DNA from: Methanococcoides alaskense
Lineage (GTDB): Archaea; Halobacteriota; Methanosarcinia; Methanosarcinales; Methanosarcinaceae
Length of the DNA stretch: 64,000 nt
Assembly: GCF_031454185.1 (NCBI RefSeq)
Contig: NZ_JAVDQI010000008.1
Span: 1 to 64,000 of the forward strand
Reading direction: 5' to 3'
Shown here: positions 1-8,081 of the stretch, piece after piece
Layout: each line of letters opens with the position of its first letter
Numbering within the stretch: the first letter of the stretch is position 1
Notes under the pieces: generated by a model
Seen by the model: only the letters and a program-made list of their open reading frames with translations
The model's database searches: none
What the model was told of the DNA's origin: nothing
Program-made: the position numbers and the translations under genes

Positions 1-315
1 CCTGTCTTTCCCTTTGAACCTTGGATATCCCGGGGTTTCACCCGTTTTACACCTTCTGAAAAAAGCATCAAATGATTTTCCAAGTCTTCGCAAAACATCC
101 TGTTTGACCTGTGAGAATACTTCGGTATTGAGTTCAAGATACTTGACCTGATTTATCTGGTCAAATGTCGTCAAACCTTGGTTGCATCTGTCATACGCAT
201 TCCTTCTGTCCGCAAGAAACTCGTTATAGATGTATCTGCATACGTCCAGAGTTTTGACCAGAACAATCTCCTGTTCTTTGGCTGGGTACAGACGGAATTT
301 GTAGGATTTCCGCAT
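1..315 (-). CDS. tnpB: TnpB-like RNA-guided nuclease, N-terminal part (runs off left edge)
   Basis: This reverse-strand reading frame is open from an ATG at 313-315 to the window edge, giving the first 105 residues. It starts MRKSYKFRLYPAKEQE and continues with CRYIYNEFLADR and, near the edge, GETPGYPRFKGKDR. These are the N-terminal landmarks of the IS200/IS605 and IS607 OrfB family: the KFRLYP start, the xxYN helix and the PRFK motif before the OB-like domain. TnpB is a transposon-encoded, omega-RNA-guided DNA nuclease. The catalytic RuvC part and zinc finger lie outside the window, so integrity cannot be judged. No tnpA is seen beside it. The protein differs clearly from the second TnpB at 1.9-3.0 kb, so this is a separate element. 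Confidence 0.8.
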   Translation of the reverse strand, partial: MRKSYKFRLYPAKEQEIVLVKTLDVCRYIYNEFLADRRNAYDRCNQGLTTFDQINQVKYLELNTEVFSQVKQDVLRRLGKSFDAFFRRCKTGETPGYPRFKGKDR

Positions 316-759
316 ATTGTGATATACGTTTTGATACTACTAATATATATCAGAACCAAGAACAAACAACTGTTTACGCAATTCATCCACCTGTTTCATC
401 TTGCAATTACACTGCAAGACCTCCAGATTGATCTGGATGTTTTCGAAGAAATGAAACTCCCATTAAATCTTCGATTTGATGCGAGATTGAAATGGGTGGT
501 ATTCTTGCTTATTTAATTATAAAATACTCATCACGAATACATTTATATTCAATGTAAACAAATTAAACTTAGGCAAAAGTCAAAATTTCAATTATGAAAT
601 AATCTATCTATCCCCTCTAGAACTTCGTCATATGACTTTTGCCTCTCGATAATATGCCATTACAATGTCAACTGAGGGATAGTTGGCTTAAAGATCAAAA
701 AAGTAAATGGATGAAAGTCACAGATGACCTTCGATCCTTTTATACAAATAGTATTTTTA
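316..759. other. Intergenic region upstream of the edge tnpB and downstream of asd
   Basis: No convincing gene was found. On the reverse strand, an open frame of about 39 codons, ending with residues MKQVDELRKQLFVLGSDIY at about 340-396, has an internal ATG but no clear ribosome-binding site. It could be the tail of a degraded gene from the mobile element. A 12-bp inverted repeat lies at 571-582 and 633-644. The rest is AT-rich. Confidence 0.4.
571..644. repeat. 12-bp inverted repeat with 50-nt interior
   Basis: AGGCAAAAGTCA at 571-582 is the exact reverse complement of TGACTTTTGCCT at 633-644. The interior is AT-rich with no obvious coding. It could be the ends of a tiny inserted element or a long-loop hairpin. 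It lies between the 3' end of asd and the edge tnpB. The function is unknown. Confidence 0.45.
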
Positions 760-1752
760 TTAGAGATTTTCAGCAATTTGAACAGCATTCAAGGCTGCTC
801 CCTTAAGGATCTGGTCACCGCAGACAAAGAACTCAAGCCCGTGGTCTCCAAATACAAGGTTCCGCCTAATTCTGCCAACCTCAACCTCATACTTTTTAGT
901 AGCGTTCAATGGCATTGGATAGATATTGTTCTCAATATCGTCCTTTAATTCAACGCCTTCGATCTGTCCTAATAATTTCTTTGCATCAACCGGATCGATC
1001 GTTCTTTCTGTCTCTATGACAATGCTCTCACCATGCACTCTCATGGTCGGTATCCTTACACAGGTACAGCTGATGGGGATATCTGGTTCAGAGAATATCT
1101 TCCTTGTCTCCCAAACTACCTTCATTTCCTCACGGGTGTAATCGTTTTCCTGGAAATTGTCAATATGGGGTATCGTATTGAAAGCGATAGGATATGTGAA
1201 GACCTTGTTCTTAACCTCTTTACCTTCAAGATAGTTCTTCGTTTCTTCGGTCAATTCACTCATGCCGGCTGCTCCAGCCCCGCTGGTAGCCTGATAAGTG
1301 CTGATGATGACCTTCTTCAACCCATATTCCTTATGAAGTGCGTATAAGGGGATCGCTGCAATGGCAGTTGTGCAGTTCGGGTTGGCAATAAGCTTAGAAT
1401 CTCCGATCGCATCGGCATTTATCTCGGGTACCACCAACGGAACCTTATCATCGTATCTGAAAGCACTGCTGTTATCGATAACATAGCAGCCGGCACTTGT
1501 TGCCTTATCTGCATTTTCCTTGCTCCAGTCACCACTTATCGCAAAAAATGCAATATTCAGTTGTGAATAATCTGCCATATCAGCATTTTCAATAGTAATA
1601 GCTCCAAAAGGAGTCTCTATTGTCTTGCCTGCACTTCTCTTTGATGCAAAAAGCCTTAGTTCTTCCACAGGAAAGTTCCTATCGTGTAGTACTTCTATGA
1701 TTTCCCTGCCTACTGCACCAGTAGCACCCATAATACCTACTTTGTATCTCAT
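760..1752 (-). CDS. asd: Aspartate-semialdehyde dehydrogenase
   Basis: The 330-aa product reduces aspartyl phosphate to aspartate semialdehyde with NADPH, the branch step towards lysine, threonine, methionine and isoleucine. The nucleotide-binding GATGAVG motif is at residues 9-15, the catalytic cysteine is C127 in ANPNCTT, and the substrate-binding histidine is H240 in RVHGES. Length and motifs fit a complete enzyme and look more like the bacterial-type ASADH family than the class of Methanocaldococcus; this was judged by eye. The start has ATG with GGGATGA a few bases upstream. An IS200/IS605-type element ends only about 45 bp upstream, so the native promoter may have been displaced or altered. 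Confidence 0.93.
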   Translation of the reverse strand: MRYKVGIMGATGAVGREIIEVLHDRNFPVEELRLFASKRSAGKTIETPFGAITIENADMADYSQLNIAFFAISGDWSKENADKATSAGCYVIDNSSAFRYDDKVPLVVPEINADAIGDSKLIANPNCTTAIAAIPLYALHKEYGLKKVIISTYQATSGAGAAGMSELTEETKNYLEGKEVKNKVFTYPIAFNTIPHIDNFQENDYTREEMKVVWETRKIFSEPDIPISCTCVRIPTMRVHGESIVIETERTIDPVDAKKLLGQIEGVELKDDIENNIYPMPLNATKKYEVEVGRIRRNLVFGDHGLEFFVCGDQILKGAALNAVQIAENL

Positions 1753-1797
1753 TTTAGTTCATCCCTTAGTTACTGGAAGTTCATAGAATCCCAATTC

Positions 1798-1892
1798 GTG
1801 AACTACTCCACGCTTACGCATGGAGCTTCCTGCTTCATAGCTCGTTCCATCGAACGCAACTCCACAGGCCCTTCCCCTCGTTCCGAAGGTGC
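1798..1892 (-). ncRNA. Omega-RNA-like (reRNA) right end of the IS605-type element
   Basis: On the reverse strand, just after the tnpB stop, the sequence carries GGAACGAGGGGAAGG, then GAAGCAGGAAGCTCC, a hairpin with loop (CTCCATGCGTAAGCGTGGAG) and a terminal TAGTTCAC. This series is typical of the 3' end of archaeal IS200/IS605 elements, where an omega RNA ends in a hairpin and TTCAC-type boundary and is followed by guide sequence from the flanking host DNA. The host-derived guide would begin at 1797 and read leftwards into the asd leader. The exact 5' end of the RNA is unknown and probably overlaps tnpB. Confidence 0.6.
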
Positions 1893-1893
1893 T

Positions 1894-3012
1894 TCAAATA
1901 TTTAGTAGATTTTGATTTTGAAGTGCAAACTTCTTGACATTGATAGCGGCGTTGATGTCCCTATCATGTTTTATATTACATTCAGGACATATCCATTCTC
2001 TATCCTTCAAGGTCATGTTACCATTGTGGAAACCACAAACATTGCATAATTTCGAAGATGGCTCGAATTGACCTATCTTTAATAGTGTCTTCCCGTAACA
2101 ATCAGCTTTATATTCGAGTTGTCGGAAAAACTCACTCCATGAAACATCACTGATTGCTTGTGCAAGACAATGATTTTTTAACATACCCGAAACATTCAAT
2201 GATTCCACTGCAATTGCTTGGTTCTCGCTTATTAATTTAGAAGAAGTTTTGTGCAGGAAATCGGTTCTCTGGTTTCGTATTTTTTCGTGGAGTTTTGCTA
2301 CAGTATATCTGGCTTTATTTCGGTTCTTTGAACCACTTTGTTTCTTACTCATTCGGTTTTGTAAGATTTTCATCCTATCCATACTATTTCTAAGGTGTTT
2401 GGGATTATCAATTTTTTCACCATTGGAAAGTATAGCGAAGTGAGTAAGTCCAACATCTATTCCCAATGTTGATTCATCATCGAACGTTTCTTTTTCAGGT
2501 ACTTCCTTTCCATCATCCACTAGAATACTGATGTAGTATTTTCCAGTAGGCGTTCTGGACAACGTAGCGGTTTTTAGTTTACCTTCAAACTTCCGATGTA
2601 ACTTTGCCTTTATCGGTTGCTTTAACTTCGGAAGTTTGATTGTATTAGTTTCGAAATCCACTAAATAATGTTGCGGTATCTGGAACGATTGTACAGGATT
2701 TTTCCTTGATTTGAAATTAGGAAATCCTTTCTTCTCCCTAAAAAAACGAGTGAATGCAGATTCGAGATTGATAAGTGTATTCAATAACGATTGAGAATTG
2801 ACTTCTTTTAACCATTCGTTGTTTGGTTTCAGGTCATGAACAAGGCGGTGCTGTAATTCGAATCTCGATAAGTGTTCTTTATCAACTTCATACGCTTTGT
2901 TCTTCTGCCCTAAAGCCCAATTATATGTAAACCTACATGCACCAATATGTTTTACAAGAATCTCGGTTTGAGATTCAGAAGGGTACAGTCGGTATTTGTA
3001 GGCTTTAAGCAT
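1894..3012 (-). CDS. tnpB: TnpB-like RNA-guided nuclease (IS605 OrfB family)
   Basis: The product of about 372 aa begins MLKAYKYRLYPSESQ; an alternative TTG lies one codon earlier. The RuvC-like triad is complete, with residue numbers counted from that TTG: D187 in GIDVGL, E271 in VESLN and D353 in DRDINAA. The zinc finger has C324/C327 and C343/C346. The ILVDDGK segment and the QRTDFLHKTSSKL helix are also typical. TnpB uses an omega RNA to cut DNA next to a short transposon-associated motif and helps retain the element. All visible catalytic residues are intact, so it may be active. Its 3' end runs into the omega-RNA-like region beside asd. Confidence 0.92.
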   Translation of the reverse strand: MLKAYKYRLYPSESQTEILVKHIGACRFTYNWALGQKNKAYEVDKEHLSRFELQHRLVHDLKPNNEWLKEVNSQSLLNTLINLESAFTRFFREKKGFPNFKSRKNPVQSFQIPQHYLVDFETNTIKLPKLKQPIKAKLHRKFEGKLKTATLSRTPTGKYYISILVDDGKEVPEKETFDDESTLGIDVGLTHFAILSNGEKIDNPKHLRNSMDRMKILQNRMSKKQSGSKNRNKARYTVAKLHEKIRNQRTDFLHKTSSKLISENQAIAVESLNVSGMLKNHCLAQAISDVSWSEFFRQLEYKADCYGKTLLKIGQFEPSSKLCNVCGFHNGNMTLKDREWICPECNIKHDRDINAAINVKKFALQNQNLLNI

Positions 3013-3275
3013 CAATGTACTACATGTTTTAACAATATATCAATGTTTCGTAAAATGAAATTGTGTGCAAATAGTCCGGCTTTCATCCCCCACCTTACGG
3101 AAGGGGACTTCACGCCGTATAAGTTAAAAACCTATCGACAATTCAAGTCCCAATGCTAAAACACTCTATCATCAACAAAGGTTTTTCACAACATTTTCAT
3201 TTATAATAATATAAAATATCTTATAATATCTTGGTTGATTGTCATAAGCGTTAAATTTATAAGTAGGAATCGGCA

Positions 3276-3425
3276 ATGAGACTCCTGTTATATCGACAAA
3301 TCATATTTAGCGGGGGCAATCAGATATCCTTGAAGATTGAGGTCTGGCAGATATTTCTCATATTGACAATAGCTTTGCTTTTCTGGTTTCTTGAATGTTT
3401 CTTATTCGGATGGATCTTATCTTAA
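3276..3425 (+). CDS. Possible 49-aa single-span membrane peptide
   Basis: An ATG frame of 49 codons starts MRLLLYRQIIFSGGNQIS and ends in a strongly hydrophobic segment (residues about 25-47, WQIFLILTIALLFWFLECF). A purine-rich TAGGAA lies 9-14 nt before the ATG. It sits in the spacer between the tnpB element and the convergent symporter gene. There is no recognisable family, and the frame could be fortuitous. It is listed because a clean transmembrane segment is uncommon in random AT-rich DNA of this length. Confidence 0.25.
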   Translation: MRLLLYRQIIFSGGNQISLKIEVWQIFLILTIALLFWFLECFLFGWILS

Positions 3426-3473
3426 AAGATCATATTAATGGAACTATCCCTTACAAAACTTCCATTTATAAAC

Positions 3474-3500
3474 AAAAAAAGAAGTGGATGGTGTCATCCA
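3474..3500 (-). terminator. Terminator after the symporter gene
   Basis: On the reverse strand, TGGATG-ACAC-CATCCA (3500-3485) forms a 6-bp hairpin. It is followed by CTTCTTTTTTT, 19 nt after the symporter stop codon. Confidence 0.6.
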
Positions 3501-3518
3501 TTAAGAATTCTTCAAAGT

Positions 3519-5105
3519 TCATTTTCCATAACAGTCTTTTAGATGCTCAGCTGAAGGTGGTGTTGTAGCTAGGCTTACGACAATTGCAACGATCATTGCA
3601 ATTGGAGTTGCTACAATGATAGGGTCGACAACTGTCCATGTTCCTGTGAGCAAGGTATCAACTCCGAAAAGGGCTTTGCATATTCCAAGAGGTATTGCTT
3701 CCTTTGAATGTATGAATGTCAGCCAGAACAGGCTTCCTGCTGTACCCACCAGAAGACTTGCAATCGCACCTTCTTTTGTCATCCTCTTCCAGAACAATGC
3801 ACCTACGTACATGGGCAGGAAAGCCGCTGCACAGAGACCGAAGAAAATAGCAGTTGCCCTTGCGATGATGCTTATGGGCAGTATATATGCAAGGATAACA
3901 CTTGTGATAATGGTCAAAGCGATCCCAAGCCTTGTTATGTTCACCGTCTGCCCGACCTCTCCTTTCTTAATGAACTCACGATAGAAGTCATGTCCGATGG
4001 CCGTTCCCATTGTATGGAACTGTGAGCTCAATGTTGACATTGCAGCTGCAAGAAGTGTCAGCATGAACAGGACAACGAACAGCTCTGGCATAGCACTGTT
4101 GATGTACTCTGGAATTATAAGGTCTGTATTTCCTTTGCCAGCTACAACTGCAATAATTCCCTGTGTTTTCTGGAAATATACGTTTGAAAGTGCACCCACC
4201 GTAAAGGCCACTCCGGTCATCATCAGTATGAACGGTCCGCCTACAAGTACGGCACGACTTAATGCCCTGTCATTCTCAACGGTCATGTATCTGACGGCAA
4301 GCTGTGGCTGTGCAAGAACCCCTATGCCAACACCAAGTACAAGTGTGGATACCAATGTCCACCAGATCGGTGATCCGAACGCTGGCATGGTTGTCCAGCC
4401 CAAATGTCCTCCGGCAACAAGTGACTCCGGCACAAGTCCTGTCATGCCTGAAAGTGCTTCGTGTGCTGCCTTTACACCACCAAGCTTGACGTATGTAAGT
4501 GCAAGAAGTACGATCATTCCAATGAACATGAAAACGCCCTGTAATGCATCGGTGTACATAACAGCGATCAGCCCGCCGGTAATGACATAAGCAGCTACTA
4601 TGATAGCCAGTATGAGCACTGCAATATCATAATTGACCCCAAGAGTGGTCTCAAGAAAACGTGCTCCGCCTATCAGGACAATACCTGCATAAAGGGGCAT
4701 GAAGATGCCAATGATGGCTCCTGAGAATCCCTGTATGAATCGCGACTGGAAACGTTTGCCTAATAACTCCGGAAATGTTACGGCATTAAGATGGGCACCC
4801 ATACGCCTTGTGCGTTTTCCGAATACAACAAAAGCAATGAATATACCTACGACGATGTTCATCACTGCCAGCCAGAGAAGTCCCATTCCCAAAGCTCCGG
4901 CAGCTCCGCCAAAACCAATTATCGCAGAGGTACTAACAAAGGTCGCACCATAGGAAAGTGCAAGAATATATGGATGAATGCTTCTTCCGGCTACCATGTA
5001 GTCGTCTATTTCTTTCGTTTTTTTGTATCCAAGTAATCCAAGGTAGAAGATTATCATAAGATAAATAAGTACGATCACTCCAAGCAAGGGCGTGCTGACC
5101 GACAT
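3519..5105 (-). CDS. Sodium:solute symporter (SSS family)
   Basis: This 528-aa polytopic membrane protein has about 13 hydrophobic spans. It has the SSS-family hallmarks: an early KTKEIDDYMVAGRS loop after TM1, GATFVSTSAIIGFGGAAG in TM2, and AAAMSTLSSQFHTMGTAIGHDFYREF around TM8-9. SSS proteins use the Na+ gradient to import organic acids, amino acids or compatible solutes. The substrate cannot be read from sequence, though the acetate/pantothenate-like layout leaves several options. The start overlaps by one base the stop of a 39-aa membrane-protein gene upstream (TAATG). A second SSS gene with its own small partner is at 31.5 kb. Confidence 0.88.
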   Translation of the reverse strand: MSVSTPLLGVIVLIYLMIIFYLGLLGYKKTKEIDDYMVAGRSIHPYILALSYGATFVSTSAIIGFGGAAGALGMGLLWLAVMNIVVGIFIAFVVFGKRTRRMGAHLNAVTFPELLGKRFQSRFIQGFSGAIIGIFMPLYAGIVLIGGARFLETTLGVNYDIAVLILAIIVAAYVITGGLIAVMYTDALQGVFMFIGMIVLLALTYVKLGGVKAAHEALSGMTGLVPESLVAGGHLGWTTMPAFGSPIWWTLVSTLVLGVGIGVLAQPQLAVRYMTVENDRALSRAVLVGGPFILMMTGVAFTVGALSNVYFQKTQGIIAVVAGKGNTDLIIPEYINSAMPELFVVLFMLTLLAAAMSTLSSQFHTMGTAIGHDFYREFIKKGEVGQTVNITRLGIALTIITSVILAYILPISIIARATAIFFGLCAAAFLPMYVGALFWKRMTKEGAIASLLVGTAGSLFWLTFIHSKEAIPLGICKALFGVDTLLTGTWTVVDPIIVATPIAMIVAIVVSLATTPPSAEHLKDCYGK

Positions 5106-5224
5106 TAAAGCTCCTCCTGCTCTTCTTCATTCCATTTCAATAAACCATACACTATACAACCCAGGGCACTTATGATGCAAAGAACATAAGCCATCCAGAT
5201 ATAAGGGTCATCTATTCCTAACAT
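5105..5224 (-). CDS. Symporter small accessory membrane protein
   Basis: The 39-aa reading frame starts MLGIDDPYIWMAYVLCIISA and ends KWNEEEQEEL. It has one hydrophobic span (about residues 10-29) and an acidic C-terminus. Its TAA overlaps the ATG of the SSS symporter gene (TAATG), so the two are translationally linked. The MLGIDDPYIWxAY start followed by one TM and YGLxxWN is characteristic of the small proteins that precede archaeal SSS genes. I recall a family named symporter small accessory protein, probably a subunit or assembly factor. The gene lies just downstream of an AT-rich promoter region. Confidence 0.75.
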   Translation of the reverse strand: MLGIDDPYIWMAYVLCIISALGCIVYGLLKWNEEEQEEL

Positions 5225-5536
5225 AATTATCACCATTTTTAATGTACATTTGATTATGTCACATGTTAACATAAGCCATACATTAATGTTTCGTAGATCA
5301 TTTTATCAAATTTATGTAGGATTATAAATATATTAAAAAATTATATTGATATTAGCAAGGTATATGTATTTTTATTAAAACTCAAATGAAAAAAATGAAT
5401 ACAGTTAGGACAACTAATTTGGCTTCAGCATACCAATTGATCTTGAAAGTGCTTCTTGAGAATAGTAATTGAAATGATGCCTGGCCATTGAACCACACAT
5501 CATTTTCATATTTTCATATTCGATATTCAGATAATT
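5225..5536. other. AT-rich intergenic region, divergence/promoter of symporter operon
   Basis: No gene is recognisable. The region holds AT-rich runs that could serve as the promoter for the reverse-strand symporter operon, plus a 28-codon frame that looks fortuitous. The 3' end of the MobB-MoaE gene is at its right edge. Confidence 0.4.
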
Positions 5537-6361
5537 TCAGGCATGGTCATGGACCCAGAAATTGCCATCGATGGTTATCTCTTTTTTCCATATGGGCACT
5601 TCTGATTTCACTCGATCCAATGTCTCACTAAGGGCTGCGAACAGTTGCTGTCGGTGGCCTGCTGCTATCACGATATACACGATATCTTCAAGTGGCATTA
5701 TCTTTCCGGCTTTGTGGTGAATGAGAACATCGATGATGCCATCCTGTTGCATCATTTCTTCACGTATCTTTTGGATGCTGGCATCTGCGACCTTATCATA
5801 TTTCTCGAATTCGAGCATTCTTGTCTCGTAATCCTCATTATCCGTCCTTACGATACCGATAAAAGTACCAATACCACCTGCTTTCACTATCTCTGGATTT
5901 GCTCTGACCTTTTCTATAAGGGAATTGAGTGTGACGTGGTCCGGTTGTTCCATTAGCAGTGTGACGATATTTTCAAGGTCCCAATCGACCTTTTCAGGAA
6001 GTCTTGCAATGACATTGGAAACATCCTCATCCATTTCCCCGAGAACGACCTTTGCGACATCACTGTCCTTTGCACCTTCGACGATGGCAAAATCCATTCC
6101 TGCATCAGCAAGTTCATCCAGTGCTTTTTCAAAAGAAGGGTTACGGCTGATGGTCACCAGTTCCCTGTCCGTGACGGCAGTGACCATATCGGCACCGGAA
6201 TCGAAATGTTTGCCGGTATCAGTATTCTGATCATCAAGACGATGGTCAAGCATCAGTTTGACCGTTCCCACACGACCAAGGTCTGAAAGTTCCTTTACCA
6301 TTCGGGTAACGAAGGTCGTTTTCCCTGTGTTCTTGTAACCTATAACTGAAATGACTTTCAT
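5537..6361 (-). CDS. MobB-MoaE fusion, molybdopterin cofactor synthesis
   Basis: From ATG 6361 the protein has 274 aa. Residues 1 to about 130 form a MobB domain: MKVISVIGYKNTGKTTFV with P-loop GYKNTGKTT at 8-16, then FAIVEGAKDSDVAKV. Residues about 150-274 form a MoaE domain, the large subunit of molybdopterin synthase: GGIGTFIGIVRTDN, HHKAGKIMP, AAGHRQQLFAAL and EVPIWKKE with the conserved lysines. MoaE with MoaD adds dithiolene sulfur to precursor Z, and MobB binds GTP and assists bis-MGD formation. Molybdenum or tungsten pterins are needed for formylmethanofuran dehydrogenase in methanogens. An upstream ATG at 6412 exists but lies 5' of the TATA box at 6381-6393, so 6361 (or 6367) is preferred. 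No moaD is adjacent. Confidence 0.88.
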   Translation of the reverse strand: MKVISVIGYKNTGKTTFVTRMVKELSDLGRVGTVKLMLDHRLDDQNTDTGKHFDSGADMVTAVTDRELVTISRNPSFEKALDELADAGMDFAIVEGAKDSDVAKVVLGEMDEDVSNVIARLPEKVDWDLENIVTLLMEQPDHVTLNSLIEKVRANPEIVKAGGIGTFIGIVRTDNEDYETRMLEFEKYDKVADASIQKIREEMMQQDGIIDVLIHHKAGKIMPLEDIVYIVIAAGHRQQLFAALSETLDRVKSEVPIWKKEITIDGNFWVHDHA

Positions 6362-6380
6362 GCCCATTCCTATTCCTGAA

Positions 6381-6393
6381 TAATATATATAAG
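6381..6393 (-). promoter_or_regulatory. TATA box of the MobB-MoaE gene
   Basis: CTTATATATATTA on the reverse strand is centred about 26 nt before ATG 6361. This predicts a nearly leaderless transcript and excludes the longer upstream start. Confidence 0.55.
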
Positions 6394-6461
6394 TACGGTG
6401 AACAGGTAGCAAAAGTTTATTCTTTCAAAAAATATTAAACAAAAACTTAAATATCGATTGC

Positions 6462-6476
6462 TTTATATTTATAAAG
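6462..6476 (+). promoter_or_regulatory. TATA box of radC
   Basis: TTTATATTTATAAAG lies 17-31 nt before ATG 6493. Archaeal initiation about 25 nt downstream of the box centre would fall almost on the start codon, so the radC mRNA is probably leaderless. The divergent MobB-MoaE promoter is about 70 bp away. Confidence 0.5.
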
Positions 6477-6492
6477 TATATTACTCTGTTAT

Positions 6493-7182
6493 ATGTGTGG
6501 TTATCAGGTACGAATACATGACATGCCATCGGAAGATCGGCCAAGAGAGCGCTTGTTGAAACATGGACCTAGCTTTCTTTCCAATGCAGAACTGCTTTCA
6601 GTGATCCTTCGTACAGGTTCAAAGGATGAGAATGTGGTCAGTATGTCCAGTCGTATCCTCTCGGAATACAATCTGAAACAATTGAGCCAGGCGAACATCA
6701 GCCAGCTCACAAAGATACGGGGTATCGGTCCTGCCAAAGCTACCCAGATAGCAGCAGTCTTTGAACTGGCGAGAAAGCTGGAGATCTTCACAGATGATCC
6801 TAAAAGAAAGATACGCTCGGCAAACGATGTATATTCCCTGCTCTATCCCAGACATCGTGAATTGAAAAAAGAGTATCTTACAGCCCTTTATCTTGATACG
6901 AAGAACAATATCATCAAGGAAGAGGTAATCTCCATTGGCAGCCTGAACGCAAATATCGTGCATCCGCGTGAAGTGTTCAAATCAGCTCTCATGGAATCCT
7001 CAGCGTCAGTCATACTAACACATAATCACCCCTCAGGCGACCCTGCGCCAAGCAGGGAGGACATAGCCGTAACGGAAAAGCTCGTTGAAGGCGGTAAGAT
7101 CCTTGGCATCAGTGTTCTCGACCATGTGATCATCGGGGATGGTAGATATGTTAGTTTGAAAGAGGAAGGCTACATAAACTGA
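6493..7182 (+). CDS. radC: RadC/JAMM-domain protein
   Basis: This 229-aa protein of the RadC (YeeS/UPF0758) family is full length. A helix-hairpin-helix region (TKIRGIGPAKATQIAA, about residues 73-88) precedes a JAB1/MPN-type metal site: H177-N-H179-P-S-G with D190 in THNHPSGDPAPSRED. The conserved N-terminal RPRERLLKHG and NAELLSVILRTGS are present. The DNA-repair role implied by the name is disputed; RadC proteins are probably metal-dependent and DNA-associated, and often sit near mobile DNA. The last five codons are part of a 27-bp sequence repeated 1.3 kb downstream, beyond a TIR gene (see the repeats). Confidence 0.92.
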   Translation: MCGYQVRIHDMPSEDRPRERLLKHGPSFLSNAELLSVILRTGSKDENVVSMSSRILSEYNLKQLSQANISQLTKIRGIGPAKATQIAAVFELARKLEIFTDDPKRKIRSANDVYSLLYPRHRELKKEYLTALYLDTKNNIIKEEVISIGSLNANIVHPREVFKSALMESSASVILTHNHPSGDPAPSREDIAVTEKLVEGGKILGISVLDHVIIGDGRYVSLKEEGYIN

Positions 7183-7190
7183 TGGCTGAA
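7164..7190. repeat. 27-bp direct repeat, left copy (end of radC)
   Basis: A 27-bp sequence beginning GGAAGGCTACATAAACTGAT covers the last codons of radC and 8 bp beyond its stop. It recurs perfectly at 8462-8488. The bases on either side of the two copies differ. Together they bracket the TIR gene like attachment sites. Confidence 0.85.
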
Positions 7191-7476
7191 ATTCTGCATT
7201 GGAGTCACCCATGATCACAAAGCTATTTTCTTCTGTGTGAACGGACTGAGCATAAGTGAGTAATCATCTAGTGCTTTAATTTCTTGAACGCAATGTCGAG
7301 TATCAGATAGGTATCTGTAAAAATGGTGATATGTTGAGGGTATGATGACTGTTAATTTTGTGAACAAGTATTGGTAACTTTTATAGCATTCAAAAAAGAA
7401 TGTCTTGCGTATGAATAACTTTAATATGTATTAATGGTTACACACTAAGTATAAAATTAAAGTTGTGGAATTGCCA
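7191..7476. other. Spacer inside the TIR cassette, upstream of the TIR gene
   Basis: There is no gene in this spacer. AT-rich sequence around 7405-7460 may provide the promoter for the TIR gene. GTGGA at 7465-7469 can act as its ribosome-binding site. Confidence 0.35.
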
Positions 7477-7971
7477 ATGAGTATAAAAATTTTTGTGAGT
7501 TACAGTACAGAAGACATGGGCCATATTAAACCGATCTTGGACCAGCTTAAGAATGTGGAAGATGTTGAAATTTTTTTTGCTGATAAAACACTAAATCCGG
7601 GGGACAATGTTGAACAAATTATACTAAACAACATTAAAGAAGCAGATGTTTTTCTTATGTTCAATAGTGAATCTGCATTAAAATCAAACTACGTTCAGCA
7701 GGAAATCGGGGTTGCAAAATCGAACGAAAAGGCAATTATTCCTATTTTATTAGATGCAAACAAACCGACTGCTATGTTAAATGGTATTAATTACCTGAAT
7801 TTTTATAATGAAGCAAAAAGAGAAAGCGAATTTTCTAGGCTTCATGATTACATTTATACTACCATTAAAAACAAAAACAGAAACAAACTTTTAACTGGTA
7901 TTGGATTATTGGCAGCTGGTTATCTGCTGACAAGATCAAACGATGGAGATGAATATGAGGACGAATTTTGA
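7477..7971 (+). CDS. TIR-domain protein with C-terminal membrane segment
   Basis: From ATG 7477 the protein has 164 aa. It starts MSIKIFVSYSTEDMGHIKPI, the beta-A strand of a TIR domain. EIFFADKTLNPGDN and VFLMFNSESALKSNYVQQEIG follow; the glutamate in NYVQQE occupies the place of the TIR NADase catalytic glutamate. PILLDANKPTAM is the next conserved strand. After the TIR fold (to about residue 130) a hydrophobic segment LLTGIGLLAAGYLLTR and a short acidic tail suggest a membrane anchor. TIR enzymes cleave NAD+ or make signalling nucleotides in antiphage systems, but no sensor partner such as Thoeris ThsA is visible. A GTG four codons upstream is an alternative start. The gene lies inside the 27-bp repeat cassette, facing a small membrane-protein gene. 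Confidence 0.8.
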   Translation: MSIKIFVSYSTEDMGHIKPILDQLKNVEDVEIFFADKTLNPGDNVEQIILNNIKEADVFLMFNSESALKSNYVQQEIGVAKSNEKAIIPILLDANKPTAMLNGINYLNFYNEAKRESEFSRLHDYIYTTIKNKNRNKLLTGIGLLAAGYLLTRSNDGDEYEDEF

Positions 7972-8081
7972 GTAACTTGGTGAAGATACACTTCCAATTG
8001 TTTGACAAAAAGATAGTGTATTCTTCAGCTTTTACCCATTTGTAAAATCCAACAATTTCTTTAGATTTCTTTTGAAACGAT

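Larger units (their letters stand above)
1798..3120 (-). mobile_element. IS200/IS605-type element carrying tnpB only
   Basis: The element has tnpB, a structured right end ending in TTCAC at 1802-1798, and a left-end palindrome near 3087-3107 (CCACCTTACGGAAGG inside a C-rich/G-rich flank). No TnpA Y1 transposase gene is present, so it would need TnpA in trans. The left boundary is not precisely visible; it lies near 3110-3135. There are no terminal inverted repeats or target duplication, as expected for this family. Confidence 0.6.

Noticed and set aside
5386..5480. 28-codon frame starting MKKMNTVRTTN in the symporter promoter region
   Set aside because: It has no ribosome-binding site, no recognisable motif and lies in AT-rich DNA.
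6362..6412. N-terminal extension of the MobB-MoaE protein
   Set aside because: The TATA box lies between the upstream ATG and 6361, so the upstream ATG would not be transcribed. The P-loop start MKVISVIGYKNTGKTT fits the family.
7465..7476. GTG start for the TIR gene
   Set aside because: GTGGA at this place works better as a ribosome-binding site for ATG 7477, which begins the usual TIR strand MSIKIFVSYS.
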